64,000 nt of DNA from Pholiota molesta (GCA_014925825.1 JACGCK010000181.1:1-64000), one strand, 5' to 3'; positions 34,700 to 47,594 are shown, counted from the stretch's first letter. The notes: generated by a model not told the origin, from the sequence alone. Numbers and translations: made by a program.

Positions 34700-36180
34700 C
34701 GCCGGCGGGGCAGCTGTAAGCGTCGAGTAGGATGCACTGCGCTGAGTAGAGCAGGCTTCCAGAGACACAGCGACGCGTGCAAACTTGTCCGTCAGAGAAT
34801 CTCGTTGACGACAACCGTTTTGAGCAAGTTTCGAGGCACACTGCAATCGCGGTCTCATGCTTGTGCCTATTGAGAGCGATCAAGATTTTCGGGAAATAGG
34901 TCAAGTCGAAGTAGCCCTTGTTCTGTGCCCGTCAAGTGAACTTTCGAGTAGAAAGTAGACAAGTAAGATATATACCTTGAATCCATACACGTCCTCCGCG
35001 TAACCTTTTGTCCATTGCGCAAGGGAGGCTCCGTATACTTTAGTCTTCACTTCGATGACGGCCGTGCTGGAGCTAGCGTCGGCTTCTACTGTGTCACATA
35101 TGCGCCATCGAACTTCGTATCAGACGCTCTCTTGTTGATGCTCAATGCCTCGCTCTATGCGACTTTGTACTCCAATTTGAGGTCTTTCCCAAAAAAAATT
35201 GCCTCGAAGAAAGGTCTCGGCGCATCCATTCGTTCCTCTTCGCTTGTGTGCTCTATGATCGCAGCGAGGATGAAATTGTCAGCGCCGTTGTAAAAGTCTA
35301 GCTCGTTAGGGAATAGATACTGAAATTTATTTGATCCGGACACGACATGAAGCTTCTCTAGCCTGTACCGGAGTAAAGCCAAGTTGTTATCGAAGGGCGC
35401 GACAGGGTATGTGTATTGGCCCGCAGGACGGCCCATGAGCGCATATCTGCGCAAATAGATTCTGTGGCGTCCTGAGGCATCCGATGAAGATGGAGGGCTC
35501 TCATGTACGATGGCGTGCAAGTTCTTACGACCTAAAAGTGTGCGTGAGAAGGATAACAGGGGATGCGATACTGAAATGGCTGCGCACGCAAAGTCATCCC
35601 CGCCTTCTGAGGCATATTGCGATCCCTCTCGGTTCTTTCTGCTGAAAATATGTCAAAAACGACATGAAGCAAAGCTAATGAAATATACGGGCTATCCCGA
35701 TGACTCACCTGGTGCAGTCACTCGCATCAGAATCGCAGAGACAAGATTCCAATCCGTATGTTGCAAACAATCTTGAAGTTCGTCGCCGTCGGCAAGACCT
35801 CTAACATATTCATTGGCTAGCTCATTCTTCTTTGCCTCCTCAGTTCGCTCGCGGAACTGCGCACTCAAAAACCCTCGCCCCCAAGGGCCCCACTCCTTCC
35901 ACACCTCCGTGCCAGCCCTACCAGCCCGCCAGCCCGGAACGCAGCTCCAAAACGACCCCCGGCGCGTCCCTGCGCTCTCCCGAACACGCGCCGCCATCAT
36001 GCGCACGCGACCGCGCGCACCGGGGCACGCCCGCGTTCCGGATTCAGAGATCGCGCCACGCGCGCGCCGCGGCGAAGTAGCCCGCGCACGAACAGCGCGA
36101 GAAACGGCCGCCTGCGCGGGTGCGTGCAGCGCGAGGTGCAGGCGGGCGGGCGCAGGCGCGGCGCGCCAGTGCGGGGCCAC
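34700..36180 (-). pseudogene. decayed multi-exon gene, possible PD-(D/E)XK nuclease-like protein
   Basis: Minus-strand coding remnants appear in order with plausible GT-AG introns. 35850-35711 reads ELANEYVRGLADGDELQD then HTDWNLVSAILMRVTAPG. 35519-35155 reads RIYLRRYALMGRPAG, LHVVSGSNKFQYLFPNELDF and PRPFFEAIFFGKDLKLEY. 35155-35090 reads SEALSINKRASDTKFDGAYV. 35075-34979 reads TAVIEVKTKVYGASLAQW then AEDVYGFK. After an intron, 34928-34850 reads NKGYFDLTYFPKILIALNRH. Stops after KLEYKVA and near 35090, with a frame change between the two halves, show it is broken. The arrangement of D-T-K-F-D-G upstream of an I-E-V-K-T-K strand recalls PD-(D/E)XK nucleases, but this is a motif-level guess. 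The family is otherwise unrecognised. Confidence 0.45.
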
Positions 36181-38410
36181 GTCGTGGAGCTGAGGGAGGG
36201 AGGGCGGGCGGGGGCGGGTCGCGCGCGGTGGTGGGCTGCGCGGCGATGGTGTCGCGGGGGTCCTCGAGCGCGAGCTGCGTGACCGCGGGCGTGGAGACGA
36301 GCGCGGGGGAGAGCTCGCGGAGGGCGCGGCGGTCTTCCCATACTCTCGCGCGGGGCGGGGAGAGCGCGAGCGTGTGTGCGGCGGGGAGGTGGAGGGCCGC
36401 GAACACGGCGCTGAGGGGAATGACGGCGCTGCGTTCTAGGGTGCTGCGGAGCACGATGGACATGGCGGGGTACATGCGGAGGATGTGGGGTGGCGGCGTG
36501 GGGCAGAGTGAAGGACGGAGCGCCGAGGGTGAGGTCGAAGTGCCCCCACGGCGCGGATCAGGGGGAGCCAGGGAAGGAGCGAAAGCGAGGTGTGCAGGGA
36601 GAGGTGGGTGAGGGTAGACCACGAAGTGGGGAAAACAATGATATTGTCCGGGAATCTGACCGTTAGGGATAGACGCCGCAGTGCTGGGGGGGATGGTGCT
36701 GTCAGGAGGGTCTGGAGCTGGTAGGATGGGTCGTTTTCGTTCGATGTGTGTTCGTGTTCTGCTGGCGCCGTATGGAGGCTAGGGAAGACGGTTGGATGTC
36801 CAGCACATGGATGCCGAGTTTCTTGTCGTTCAATTGTCGTTGGGGAATGAAGATTTCTTAAAGGATTTCATATTGGACCGCAGATATCGGGTGGGCCGGA
36901 GAAGGCACGCCGATGTGGGAACGAGCTCAGGGTCGGGAAGTGCGGACCGGGGATTTGGACCTTGTTTACTATTTGTGGCTACGCTCTCTATACCGCGGCA
37001 GCTACTCCAGATAGTCCTCTTTGCCTCCGTACCATATCATGCGCAAAGTCGTACTTAGCACCATACTCGACGCCAGACTCCAGGGAAGCCGGTACTTACC
37101 CTCAAAAGGTCCTCGATGGTACGTTGATATCTTTTCCCACCTGGCACGGCGTACTTATCTGACGCGTAGTAGCCATCGTATAGACGCCGACTTTGGATGT
37201 CTCTCCGATCTGACAATGCACAACTCTCTGCTCCAGCCGCGACCTGCCCATGGCTGCGCTGTACGGTTCTCAAGCGCGCTAATGACGATGGTATTGGCAT
37301 TCCCGCAACAGACAAGGCATGCGTGCTTCACATCCCATCTCTCCGCTCCGTCCCATCATCGCGCTCCATCCTTCCCCCCTGATCTCTCCCTACACCCTCC
37401 CTCCGATCGTACCCATCCCTCTGTCTTCCTCCGCTGACATGCCCCCTCCAGATTCTGACGTGACGCCGAACACTTCATATTCATCGAAAGCGAGACCATC
37501 ACTGTTTCCATAGCCAAAGTCTGCTAAACGACGCCCGCAGACCTCTTCCAGCTCAGCGTATTCATGGACTCCAAGGTCTTCTTCGACCGGGGGATCAACT
37601 TCGCTTCGGATGACATGGCTGCCAATGGCTCGTTTTGCCGAGGCAGAGCCGCAGCGTATGGGCGCAAGCGCGACGACGATGATGGCGACGAGGCGGATAG
37701 CAAGCGCAAGGATGAGGCGGACCACGACGAGGATGATGAGCAGAAGGGCGAGGGACAAGACGATATTGCGGATGAGGTTGGAGGCGCGCCGGCACGACGA
37801 TCCATCTCCTTCGTCAACGGGGGACTCCTGCAACATCCCCAGAACCCTCCTAACCCACCCTGCCTCTGTCCCACCCTGCCTCTGCCGAGTTATGTCGCGC
37901 TCTTCTGCACATACCCGTTCTTTTGACGTCGGACCTATGTCCGCATTAACAAGTTTCTCCCCTCGCCATCAGCCGCTCACGACTCTATTATCCCCTTGCC
38001 GCGGCCACCGCACGATCTACGAGACTCGCATAATACTTCCGGTCCTGGGGGCCCACTTGAACTCGAAGAACGGATGCGCTGGCGTTATCACCGGTATTCG
38101 AACGAGTGCTTAGGCATTGCACGCCTACACGCCTCCACGCCCGCGCCTCCGCTACAGCACTCTTCCACGCATGGTGCGGGCGATGGAGCGACCTCCATCC
38201 GTTTCCCCCTACTCTATGTCAATGTCAGACCGCGACGGGTCTCTATACCCCGTCGCCATCACACTCTCTGGATGGCATATGGACCCTGCCTACGTCATCG
38301 CCAGCTGCTGCTGGTGCGGGACTCTGCACTATTGTGGCCACTTCCCAAAGATCGAGAGTCCATGGCTTCTCTTTGACGGCAATGACCGCGTCCCAGTCCA
38401 CGTGTCCGTG
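35990..38410. repeat. NLR-array repeat unit C, proximal part (decayed)
   Basis: Diverged copy of 7930-10850 and 53720-56100. It has the GC-rich CpG block (36000-36360), GAAAACAATGATATTGTCCG (36629), GCACCATACTCGACGCCAGA (37060), the acidic/ARRSISFVNGGLLQ stretch (37560-37830) and the 'WHMDP...FYR' remnant (38210-38425). Here the acidic frame runs from FFDRGINFASDDMAANGSF to NGGLLQ without a break. No start, partner exons or family could be established. Confidence 0.7.
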
Positions 38411-38654
38411 TTCTATCGTAAGGTACGTATGCCTCGCGTAGTCCTTTATATGCGCCCGTTCTGACCTATCTCGTCAGAAGTACCTATCACATTCGAATGG
38501 CGAATTCTCTCCAACATATACTTCTGTTCTCCTTCTATCGTAAGGTACGTATGCCTCGCGTAGTCCTTTATATGCGCCCGTTCTGACCTATCTCGTCAGA
38601 AGTACCTATCACATTCGAATGGCGAATTCTCTCCAACATATACTTCTGTTCTCC
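38411..38654. repeat. perfect 2 x 122-bp tandem duplication
   Basis: 38411-38532 and 38533-38654 are identical as read. Each unit contains the end of the 'FYRK' remnant exon, the whole intron-like segment (GTACGTATGCC to CTCGTCAG) and the start of the next remnant exon. Only unit C has the duplication; units A and D have one copy, so it arose recently. Confidence 0.93.
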
Positions 38655-41600
38655 ACCCCAATCCCGTGCGTTCTCGCAAATTCCTGGTCGTGGTCTTTGC
38701 AACTTCCCATCTCTGCGACGCATACCATGCTATACGGATGCCCTGCGATGCGGGATCGATCTCATCCGCCTGATCTTCAAGTTAGGATGCCTACACAACA
38801 TTGCGGCGATTCTCGTCTTCTCCTCCCGTCGATCGCGCGATCCATACCTCTATCGTTTTCCTGTATGTGACGTTGTAATTCTCAGTCTGGGGACGAAACG
38901 TCGCGTAGGCGATGAGGCCGCGCAAGCTGATCAGCCATAATAATGGCTCCTTGGACGCCTGCAGGAATTCCAGTTCCTACTTTTTGTCTCCTGCTGAACT
39001 TCTTGCGTGCCTGCGGTGATGCCAACGTCACGGGTTCGCGACATGTTATGTTCACAGACTGTTTCAGCGCGACGCGACGCTCGTTCCTGATGTCACAATT
39101 TCGTGTACATCGTTCCTCTGCCGATATCCACGCGCCCCTCTAGTGCATTGGCCACGCAGTCGGGTAGTGTGGGCGGCCGTAGCGAGGCGATTGGCCGAAC
39201 CCAAGGCCCGTCACGGTAGGGGCGCCAGAGTGCTCTCCTATTCCTCTTCTCTTCTCTGCTCCTGCTCGATGTTTTGGACACCCGTAGTCATCCCATCCTT
39301 ATGCTGTCTTGATATTCTACTTATTGGACCTCAACGTTTCAGCGTTTCAGCGCGACACCCATGCTTCTGTAAATCCTCGTTTCCCACATCTGCGATCAAT
39401 TTCGCCTATGTCGTGCATCCTTCAGTGCTAATGACCTCGCCCGCGTATGGATGGTCGACGTCTAGGGCCCCCCACGACTCATGTCCAGGCGTTACGCGCC
39501 TCATGATCATTCACCGACTCCCTCCTCCCGCACCATCCTCCAATATAGCACACCCATAATCTACGCCGAAGTTCGTATTTCCAAAGCTCTCTAGGGATCC
39601 AGTACTCGCATCACCGAAAGCATAGGACCCTTACCGGATTATGGGTACGATGTGGATGAGGCAGCCTCGGTGCCTCAGTATCGGCATGCTCGACCGAAAA
39701 GCTGCTGCCAATTCGATTGGGGACGACCTCCTCCTTACCGTCGACATCGTATGCCTTCTTACACAGTCAGATACATACAGCCCCCACTTACGCCGCGCGC
39801 CGCTGACGAATCGGCCGAGTTTGCACCAGCGTAGTTGCGCGATGGCGCTCGTTCGACGCTTTTGGATGTCTTGGATGTCTGCCGAGTGCTAGTATCAGAT
39901 ATAAATACTTAGGTACAGAGCAGCTTCGTGCGTATCGATGAAATTCAGAACGCTATCGCACACTGTCTGTTGTGATCATTCAGAGAGAACCCTAATAATA
40001 GACATTTCAGTGAGCATCTGACGTTTCTCGAAGCTCGTATCAGAATCGAAAAACAGTCGGCGTTTGTGGGATGAGCGGAGCAACGTTGAAACAGACATTT
40101 CGAGCGCTGAGTTGCGAGACCAAGAGGCTGTGCAGTGCGCGGTATGTCGGAACTCGGCGGAGTCTAAGAGTCGGGAGACAGACATGTCGTCTGATTCTGA
40201 ACTCTAAGTACTCTACTCTGCTTGGCTCGCAATCAACTCGCAATGGGACCACAACGACCGCACTAAACGCCATCCTTGGATCACCCACGTACAGCTTATC
40301 GTCTTCCAGTTGATTACATAACATCGTCGTGGATGGCTGGCATTGCTACCCCGACGCGTATCTTTTGTTCCAATCCGTCACTGTCGTCGCGCCCATGCTG
40401 TTTCTTCGTCCTGCCCCTTCGTTGGGGCGTCGTCCACAGCCTGGAATACCCCATAATCTTCTCCTGACACAGACGGCCCTTCCAAGGGCACGTTTCGACC
40501 AGGTGTCGTCTTACCGCTGTTCCTCATAGCGGATATCGTAGGATTCATCCCATTTTGCGCGTACACTCTACTAATGTTCTTTGTTGGGACAGATGGCCAC
40601 ATTGACATCCTTGTCTCGACTTCTGGGCTTCCCGGGATCCTGGCCTTCAAAGATCCCTCTGCCTCCGCCCTGACCTCCTTCGTCCGCATATCCCTTTGAC
40701 GTGACATCCAATTCATCCGATATCAACCTCACCATGAAATACTCTGCACCTCATCAGCGTGCTGGAGCCACGATTCCTCGACTTTCTTCAAGTTATGCTA
40801 GGGTCACTGTCGGAGAGCAGCGGGCTTTGTGATGCTCATCTGCCGCTGTGGCGCATTTCTACTAATGTAGGCGCTCTCTCCCATCTTTGTCTACCCATGG
40901 ATTGATTCCCTATCTCTACAGATCTCTCAAGTCTAGGTGCCTCTTCGAAAGAAAATTCAACCCCACCGTCGCCCATTTCTCTATGAATAGCACCTTGCAG
41001 CAGCGCTGCACCCACCTATTGGCACTTCATTGCGTCCTTATGGCAAATAGGCGCGTCCGCTCACCTCTCCCTCCGGTCCCTTCTTGTGCAGCCGCCTCCG
41101 ATCCCAATCTCGACAGTTGACCCTCGGCAGCCGGCATGCACTCGATGGAAGTGACCGACGATATGTCTCTACACCTGCTACATACATCTGCTCCTCCGAT
41201 GGTAACTCGCTCCGTTTCAAACACGCCTTCAGCAGTTAGTGACACGCTCGACCTCGCTGGATGTTCAGCATTTTACACTTCAGAGCGAAGTAAGTACCTA
41301 TATATGCTATTGTATGGTTATAAAATAATCCTAATCTTTAGTCTTTCAGGGGATCATTTAGCGATCGATCTGCAGGGGAAATGGTAGAAGAGTATGGTTC
41401 GGTGGCATCTGGTGAGTTGATGTGGGAGTTTTATTGTATGCATGCTTATCCGACGTGATTTGCGATAGCTCTTGTGCGAATGTACAAACTGTAACTGTCT
41501 GTATCCGATGCTCGCTCTGAATACGGATCCACAACGTTTCAATCTCAGATATCACGACGTCGACACATAGCACGCGTTAATGATTCTCTCTAGCATAGAC

Positions 41601-42459
41601 GAGTGTCGTAAGTGCTTTGTGAACGAGATCTCGCCCATCTAAGCTCATCCTTCATGTCCAGGAAAGACTGGTATTTCTGCCTATTCGCCACCTCACCTCC
41701 ACTGTACTGGAGGAAATGCGGGTCGTCCGACTTCGCCAGCATTATGCCTGACATTCTAAGGGTACCACCTCGTACGTTTCCATTTTTAATCCAGCATTAT
41801 ATCCTCTTACGCAGCCCTAGCTAAGAACCGATGGTAGGTAATAGTGATCTGCGTGCCATGTCGGGTTGAATACCCAGCTATGCCAGAGCAGCATCAACTA
41901 AGGAGTGGGGTAATACCGCGCACACAGTGACTTGCTCGGTGTGAGACGACGAAGTCGCGACCTTCCCGTCACGTTGACATTTAATTCCTATGATATGTAG
42001 TATCCTGTTTCATCGCGCTTGATGTAGAAGCTAATACGACAGTAATTTACAATCCGCATATACTTTGATGTACCGAGCTCCATGTACGTAGAATAGTTGG
42101 AATCATATTTTCATTGAAGTTTTTTTTTTTTTTGTGTGAGCGACTCGGTAAAATTTGCGCCATGATAATGAATCTCGTTGCTGCACTATATGGATCTTCA
42201 TTCCCCGTTTTGCCTTCGAATTCGAACAGCAATCAAGAAGGTCGATTTCAATATACATCTAACGACTCATCCTATTCGAAGTGTATACACGTTATTTAAA
42301 GAGATTTTTAGATAGATCACATTGCAGTTTTGTGCGCCATCGCGGAAGACGAGAGGAGAACTCGAATTCATAGTTATCGTCCTGTGATTCGATAACACAT
42401 AACGAAATGTCCAACCCAATTACGTTCGCACTGAGTACAAAAAAATTACGTAGCTACAT
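38655..42459. repeat. NLR-array repeat unit C, distal part and NLR3 3' flank
   Basis: 38877-39514 is the patch nearly identical to 11130-11773. The remainder is a more diverged copy of the distal unit (matching 11774-13382 and 59506-61753). 39890-40340 shows no match I noticed to the other units and no gene. The last 300 bp, with the CACTGAGTACA / ACGTAGCTACATTTATTCC motif, likely holds the NLR3 3' UTR. Confidence 0.6.
40378..40716 (-). pseudogene. recurring unknown minus-strand coding remnant, copy C
   Basis: The minus frame reads MWPSVPTKNISRVYAQ, NGMNPTISAMRNSGK, PLEGPSVSGEDYGVFQ. The same frame is kept at 59511-59900, and partly at 24388-24615 and 56822-57055. Conservation of reading frame between diverged copies suggests a former gene. 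No domain is recognised and no intact version is in the window. Confidence 0.4.
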
Positions 42460-45400
42460 TTATTCCTTCAAGGTGCGAGCCTCACGCACACTCTCCATCA
42501 GGTCCTCCGCCTCCCTGAAGGCTGCCTCTGCTTCTTCGGCCCTCTCCAGCATTTCGTACGCCTCGCCGAGTCGCTTGAGGTCGGTGGCCTGCTCGGAGAC
42601 CCACTGCGCCTTGCGATGGAACTCGCGTGCTTCCTTGAATTTGTCGATTGCGAGATCGGCGCGGCTTCGCTTCACGTGGAGGGTGCCCATGCTGCGAAGG
42701 ATGTCGCCTCGCTGATATGAGCGTGTAAATGATCCGCTATTTTGACACCGAGCCATTGCTGCATCCAATGAGGCTTCTGCGTCTTCAAACTCTCCTTTGA
42801 CGATGTAGAGGTCTCCGAGGACCCAGAGCCGGTGTATTTCGAGCTCGGTCCATGTGCCAAGATCTGGGATAGAATGAAGCGCCCGCTCCGCTTCATCCAG
42901 TCGATTGGTCTTGATATAAATGGTCCCTAGATGTCCGAGAACCTCGGCCTGCCCGCTTTTCTCATCAAATCTCCGGAAGCGCTGGAGTGCGTCGTCCAAA
43001 TGGGTTTCGGCCTTGTCGAGGCGATTGCCGCAGATATAGATCCATCCAAGCCGGGTCAAAATGTCGGGTATCTGGACCACGTCCAGCTCCACCTTGGAGG
43101 ATGCTGTGAGCAGTGCCTCTGCTGCAGACAGCTGGTTGGATTGGATGTAAACCTCCGCAAGGTGATTGATGGCATTGAGCTGGCTAATGGGAGCATTCTG
43201 CTGCTTGAATATTATAAGGGACTGCTCGAGAACCTGCCTGGCTTCCGGAACCCTGTCCAGTGCAAGATATATGTTGCCCAGTGTCCGGAGTGCATTTCCC
43301 TCTCCACGCGCAGAGTTTGCTTGTTTTGCTATGTTTAAGGCATCAGTGGCATATTTCTCGGCTTTGACTAGATTACCGCGGTCGTAGTGTAGACCAGATA
43401 GAATTTGAGCAACATTTGCTTGGCCTATAAGATTTGAGATCTTTTGATAGGCCTCCAGTGCTTCCGATAAAGTAGCCTGTGCCTCCGAATCTCGGCCCTG
43501 AGACCTGTACAAATCCCCGAGGCTACAGCGAACACTTGCTTGCCCCCCCTTATTTCCAGTTTGGGTATAGAGCTTCAAGCTCGTTGTGAATGCAAATTCT
43601 GATTGGTTGCGCTGCGCCAAATTAAAAAGCATGTTACCAGAGCATTCTAATGCCCTTGCCTCCCCATCCACATCTTTTGCTTGCTTGAAGAGTGTGGCAG
43701 CCTCTCTAAAGTAAATGTTCGCCATTGTAAGTTGGCCTTCAGTGTTATACAAGTAACCAAGTGATATAAGACATCCAGCATGGGGGATAGGGAAATTGAC
43801 CGAGTTTTTGAGGGCCATTCGAATGGTATCCTGGGATAGGTATCCAATGTAGTCAGACCAGACGGTAAGATAGGAGGTGGCATATATGAGGCTAGTGATG
43901 TCCTGGGAGTAGCCAACTTTGAATACTCTCTGAAAGACCAAATGGATATTCTGGATCTCGGGAACAACCTGAGCATAAAGTACTGCATCACCAAGGCTTG
44001 TAAACCGTAGCATAATGGTGATGTAATAGTTGGCGACGTTTTCAAGCACCAGTGAGGATTCGAGGGAAAGGAATTCATGGCAGAACAGTCTGATAGGCGA
44101 GAGCATTTGGAGTCGGGGAGATGTGCTGGTGTGGTCTACCCTAATCAAAGCGACAGCCCGCAGCATTTCTAAAATAGTATGAAGGTCGATAATTCTGATC
44201 TGTTGGCTAGGGATGCCCGCTGATGCTTCGACATCCTTGGTACGCTGATCTGCTCGAGTGACGTGCCTTAGCATTGTCTGCAATTTTGGAAACCTCGTGG
44301 GGACATCGGGGCCGACAGGCTCGGAGCTGCTGAGATGCTTCTGCAAGCTGGCTATGGCTTCGTTATTGAAGGGGAAGCCATTGGGAAGTAACGACAACAC
44401 GGCTAGTACCTGTCGAGATGTGTCTGCATCCTTGTTCATGCGAAGGCTGTTGACGGAGAGAGCGATTGACCGATTCAGGTTGGATTGGCGATCGTCACCA
44501 CCAGTGTGAATAATTTTAGTGTAATTCGACGACCAACGGCCCCACAAGGACTCGGAGCTTTCGCCATCGCGGAGGAGTGTTGAGATAAGTGTAACTGCCA
44601 ACGGAATGCCATCGAGGGCTTGTAGAACTTGAAGAGTAAAATCATCAATGGTATGATTGCTAGCAATGTTACAGAGTATATCCTTTGCGCCGTCCAGAGA
44701 TAGAGTCGAGAGAGGGGGCAGGAGTGGATTGGACCACATGACTTTCGACGGCCGTTGCTCACCACGTATGGTTATGACAAGCGATAAATTTGGGATGTCG
44801 GCAATGGATTCCAGTAGTTCTTCCACTTTTGTGCGCGTATCGAATGCTTCCCAGGGAGTTTCGAAATTGTCGAAGCATACAAGGGCGGTCGACGTCGCCA
44901 GCAGGCGCCGTGCTGACGCGAGAATCGCCGACGGAGCAGCCTTGAGTCCTAGCATAGATCCAAATCCCAAAAGCAGAGAGTCAATGTTGGAAATACTTTC
45001 ACAGGACAGGAAATATTGTGATTTGTAGCGCTTGACAATTTTTGGGTCGTGGAGGATCATGCGGGCCAACGTAGTCTTCCCGAACCCGCCGCCACCTATG
45101 ATCGCAATTCGAGAGGGTTCCGGCCTCAGGAGAACATCGAGCGCGAGCTTTAACTGTTCTTCACGCTCAACCATTAGGTGGGGCTTTGGGGGTAAGACGT
45201 GATCTGCGCTATCAGTTGATGGGCTGAATTTATTTAGTAGCGCATCTTCGAATAAAAGACATGTACGTACTTAAGCGCCGTCGATTGAATTACATTCGTC
45301 GCTGTTGCAGCCTGCTCCAATTGAATAGCGACGAGAATATCCTACATGTATTGAGCTCTGTTAGATATACGGCCGTGCCCTCTGATTTTTTATGCTTACC

Positions 45401-45993
45401 AGAATGAGATTGATTTTCAATTCGTCGACACGCCGATCCAACATATTCAATTCCTCCAACCCGCGGTTTATGAGCTTTGCCAATGGGTTTCGTGATTGAT
45501 GTTTCTGGAGCTCCGTATGCACAGCTTCTAGGGTGCTTTACAAATTCTGAGCGTCGTACACAAGAAAACATTGACCTCAACATACCTTTTGCAATCCCCG
45601 AGATGGCCCTCCAATCTGGTCAATTTCTCCTTTCCCTCGGATTTCGCAACGTCCGCGAGCCTTTCATAAATCGATTTTGAGATGCGGAGCACTTTGTCGA
45701 TGATCTCGCGACAACGCTCCTTGTTCGATTTGATTTCCTAAAAATCATTTGCTCAATATATCATATTTTGGAGGATATACGCTACATACATCTCTGATCT
45801 TTATGATCTGCAGAATGACCCCGGATAAAGCCTGAACGTACGGAACACCTTTCAACATCCCCCCGACTTCCTTCAAGATGGCGATGACACTGTTTGCTAA
45901 ACTGATGCCTGTGTCGACGGCGACCATCGTCGCACTGGTGGGAGCGGAAATTTCGGTCGACTGAGTAGCTTGCGGTTCGTTGGGAGTCTGCAT
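42460..45993 (-). CDS. NLR3: divergent N-terminus and NB-ARC, conserved TPR array
   Basis: Five exons, minus order 45993-45790, 45737-45586, 45535-45400, 45341-45271, 45223-42460, totalling 3327 nt (1108 residues). Exons 2 and 3 have exactly the NLR1/NLR2 lengths. The N-terminal helices are strongly diverged (ISLANSVIAILKEVGGML) though the plan is kept. NB-ARC has GGGGFGKTT (Lys about 237), Walker B LVCFDNFETPW, LVITIRG and DGIPLAV. Between NB-ARC and the TPRs it carries about 45-50 extra residues (around 44170-44320; includes LQTMLRHVTRADQRTKD). The TPR half, especially the last 90 residues ending LMESVREARTLKE, is nearly the same as in NLR1, NLR2 and NLR4. It is thus a mosaic of an old effector/switch and a homogenised TPR sensor. 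Role inferred from architecture. Confidence 0.9.
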
Positions 45994-46319
45994 GATTCCG
46001 TTGAGGCCAAGTGGTGATGGGTGGATGTTGTATGTTGGGAACAGATATGAGATGGTTCTTGTTTATGAATCGGCGCCGTTGTACTTGTACTAGTGGGAAC
46101 AGCCTTGTTTTTTGACGTCCACAGCAATATCATTGATCTGTCAGGCATACTTATATATACGACTGGTGTGGTTTTGTTCGATTATTGTAGGCACAGGTTC
46201 AAACTTCACAGCAATGCAGTGCCACTTTCTAGTATCATGATTTATATATACAATTCACTCGGTCCTTGTACATGTACTGAGAAATTTAATGGGCCTCTGC
46301 CGTAGGCAGGTACTTTGTG
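45994..46319 (-). promoter_or_regulatory. NLR3 upstream region
   Basis: No gene. It does not obviously resemble the upstream regions of NLR1 and NLR2, in keeping with the diverged 5' half of NLR3. It presumably contains the promoter. No specific element is claimed. Confidence 0.4.
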
Positions 46320-47594
46320 CGCGCTCGCCCAACTAGTCTTTAGACGCCGGGACCGGTCAGCGGTTAAAGCCCGGCGCTTGGGTTTTCACACCGCACCAGG
46401 TCTTCCTCCTCCCTTCATCGTCCCCATTGCCACAGCATCGCTGATACTCGCACTCACGTTTACTGCGTCAAGATGTCTAGGCTGGAGTGCGAGCATGCGC
46501 ACAGACGGTATGCACCGTTTTCTTCTTCCTTTCAGTTGCATCACGCTCACGTTCTCTGTCAGGTGTCCAGGACGATATTGACCTTTCTCTGCAGTCTCTC
46601 CCTTCCATCCGAACTATGTGCTCAATCAGTGCTATGCTCGCTCGTTTCTCATCTCCCACCGCATGACCATCGCCGCTCCGCTCTCTATTCCTCACTCAGA
46701 TCGCGCGACCTGTCGAATGTTCATGGTGAAAGAAGCGAATGAACAAGTTATGACACTGATACGATGGATAATGGGTACGGACGATGCGATCGAGGTCAGC
46801 ACTGGTCATAATGTACGAGTTCTTCTTCGTTCCCCTCCTCGCACCTCTTACTGATCAGAACCTCTCTGCACCATTCAGCCGCACATAATTGCTTCAGCTC
46901 TATCGTATCTCGAAGTCGTATTGCACTCCAGGCACTCACGGCTATATTTTTCTGACCTCCGTCCGTCCTTCCCCTATTCGATGTCACTGCCAGGCTGCGT
47001 AAAGTCGCTGTACTTCACTTCCTCGACATCACACTCTCCGGGACGGTATATGGACCCTTCCGGTGTCATCGCCAGGTGCCACTGGTCCTGGATTCTGCAT
47101 TACCGATGCCGTTCCCCAACAATCCAACGTCCGTGACTTCTCTTTTGATGGCGGTGCCCATATCCCTGTACACGCGTCTCATTGGTATCGTACAGTACGT
47201 ATGCCTTGCGTTCTCCTATCGACGCACCCATTCTGACCTAAGTATCCCCCATCAGAAGTACCTACTCTATCCGAAGAAGGAATTCTGTCCAAGCTATAAT
47301 TCTGTTATTCACCCCATCTTGAGCGGCCCTCTTGACTCCTCCCATTTCTGTGACGCATATGGCAGCCATACGAATGTCATGCGATGTCGAATCGATCGAC
47401 AAGTGTCGATGGCTGTGGGCAGCTCATTGCATGTACCGTGGCATCTCCATCGATGACGCGGTGCCTGCCACCATTGCGTACGTTCAGTACGTGCACTGGA
47501 GGATGTCATTCTCAACTTGGAGACGGAACGCCGCGAAGGCCGCTCAAGGTTCTATCCACACTCCAGCGCCAATCGCACGCGCCGATACCTCTGC
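46320..47594. repeat. decayed repeat block upstream of the retrotransposon (unit D start)
   Basis: Matches 19021-19950 and includes the 'WHMDP...FYR' remnant (46980-47200) followed by the intron-like segment and KYLLYPKKEFCPSYNSV. At 47400-47560 a plus frame reads CMYRGISIDDAVPATIAY then VQYVHWRMSFSTWRRNAAK. The last bases, CTCCAGCGCCAATCGCACGC and GATACCTCTGC, match 7669-7702 and are cut by the retrotransposon. TCTGC at 47590-47594 is the left target duplication. Confidence 0.6.

Noticed and set aside
37390..37836. Minus-strand frame with a strong hydrophobic segment as a membrane protein
   Set aside because: The hydrophobic run is antisense to a repetitive GAC/GAG/GAT tract, and the frame breaks in the other units.
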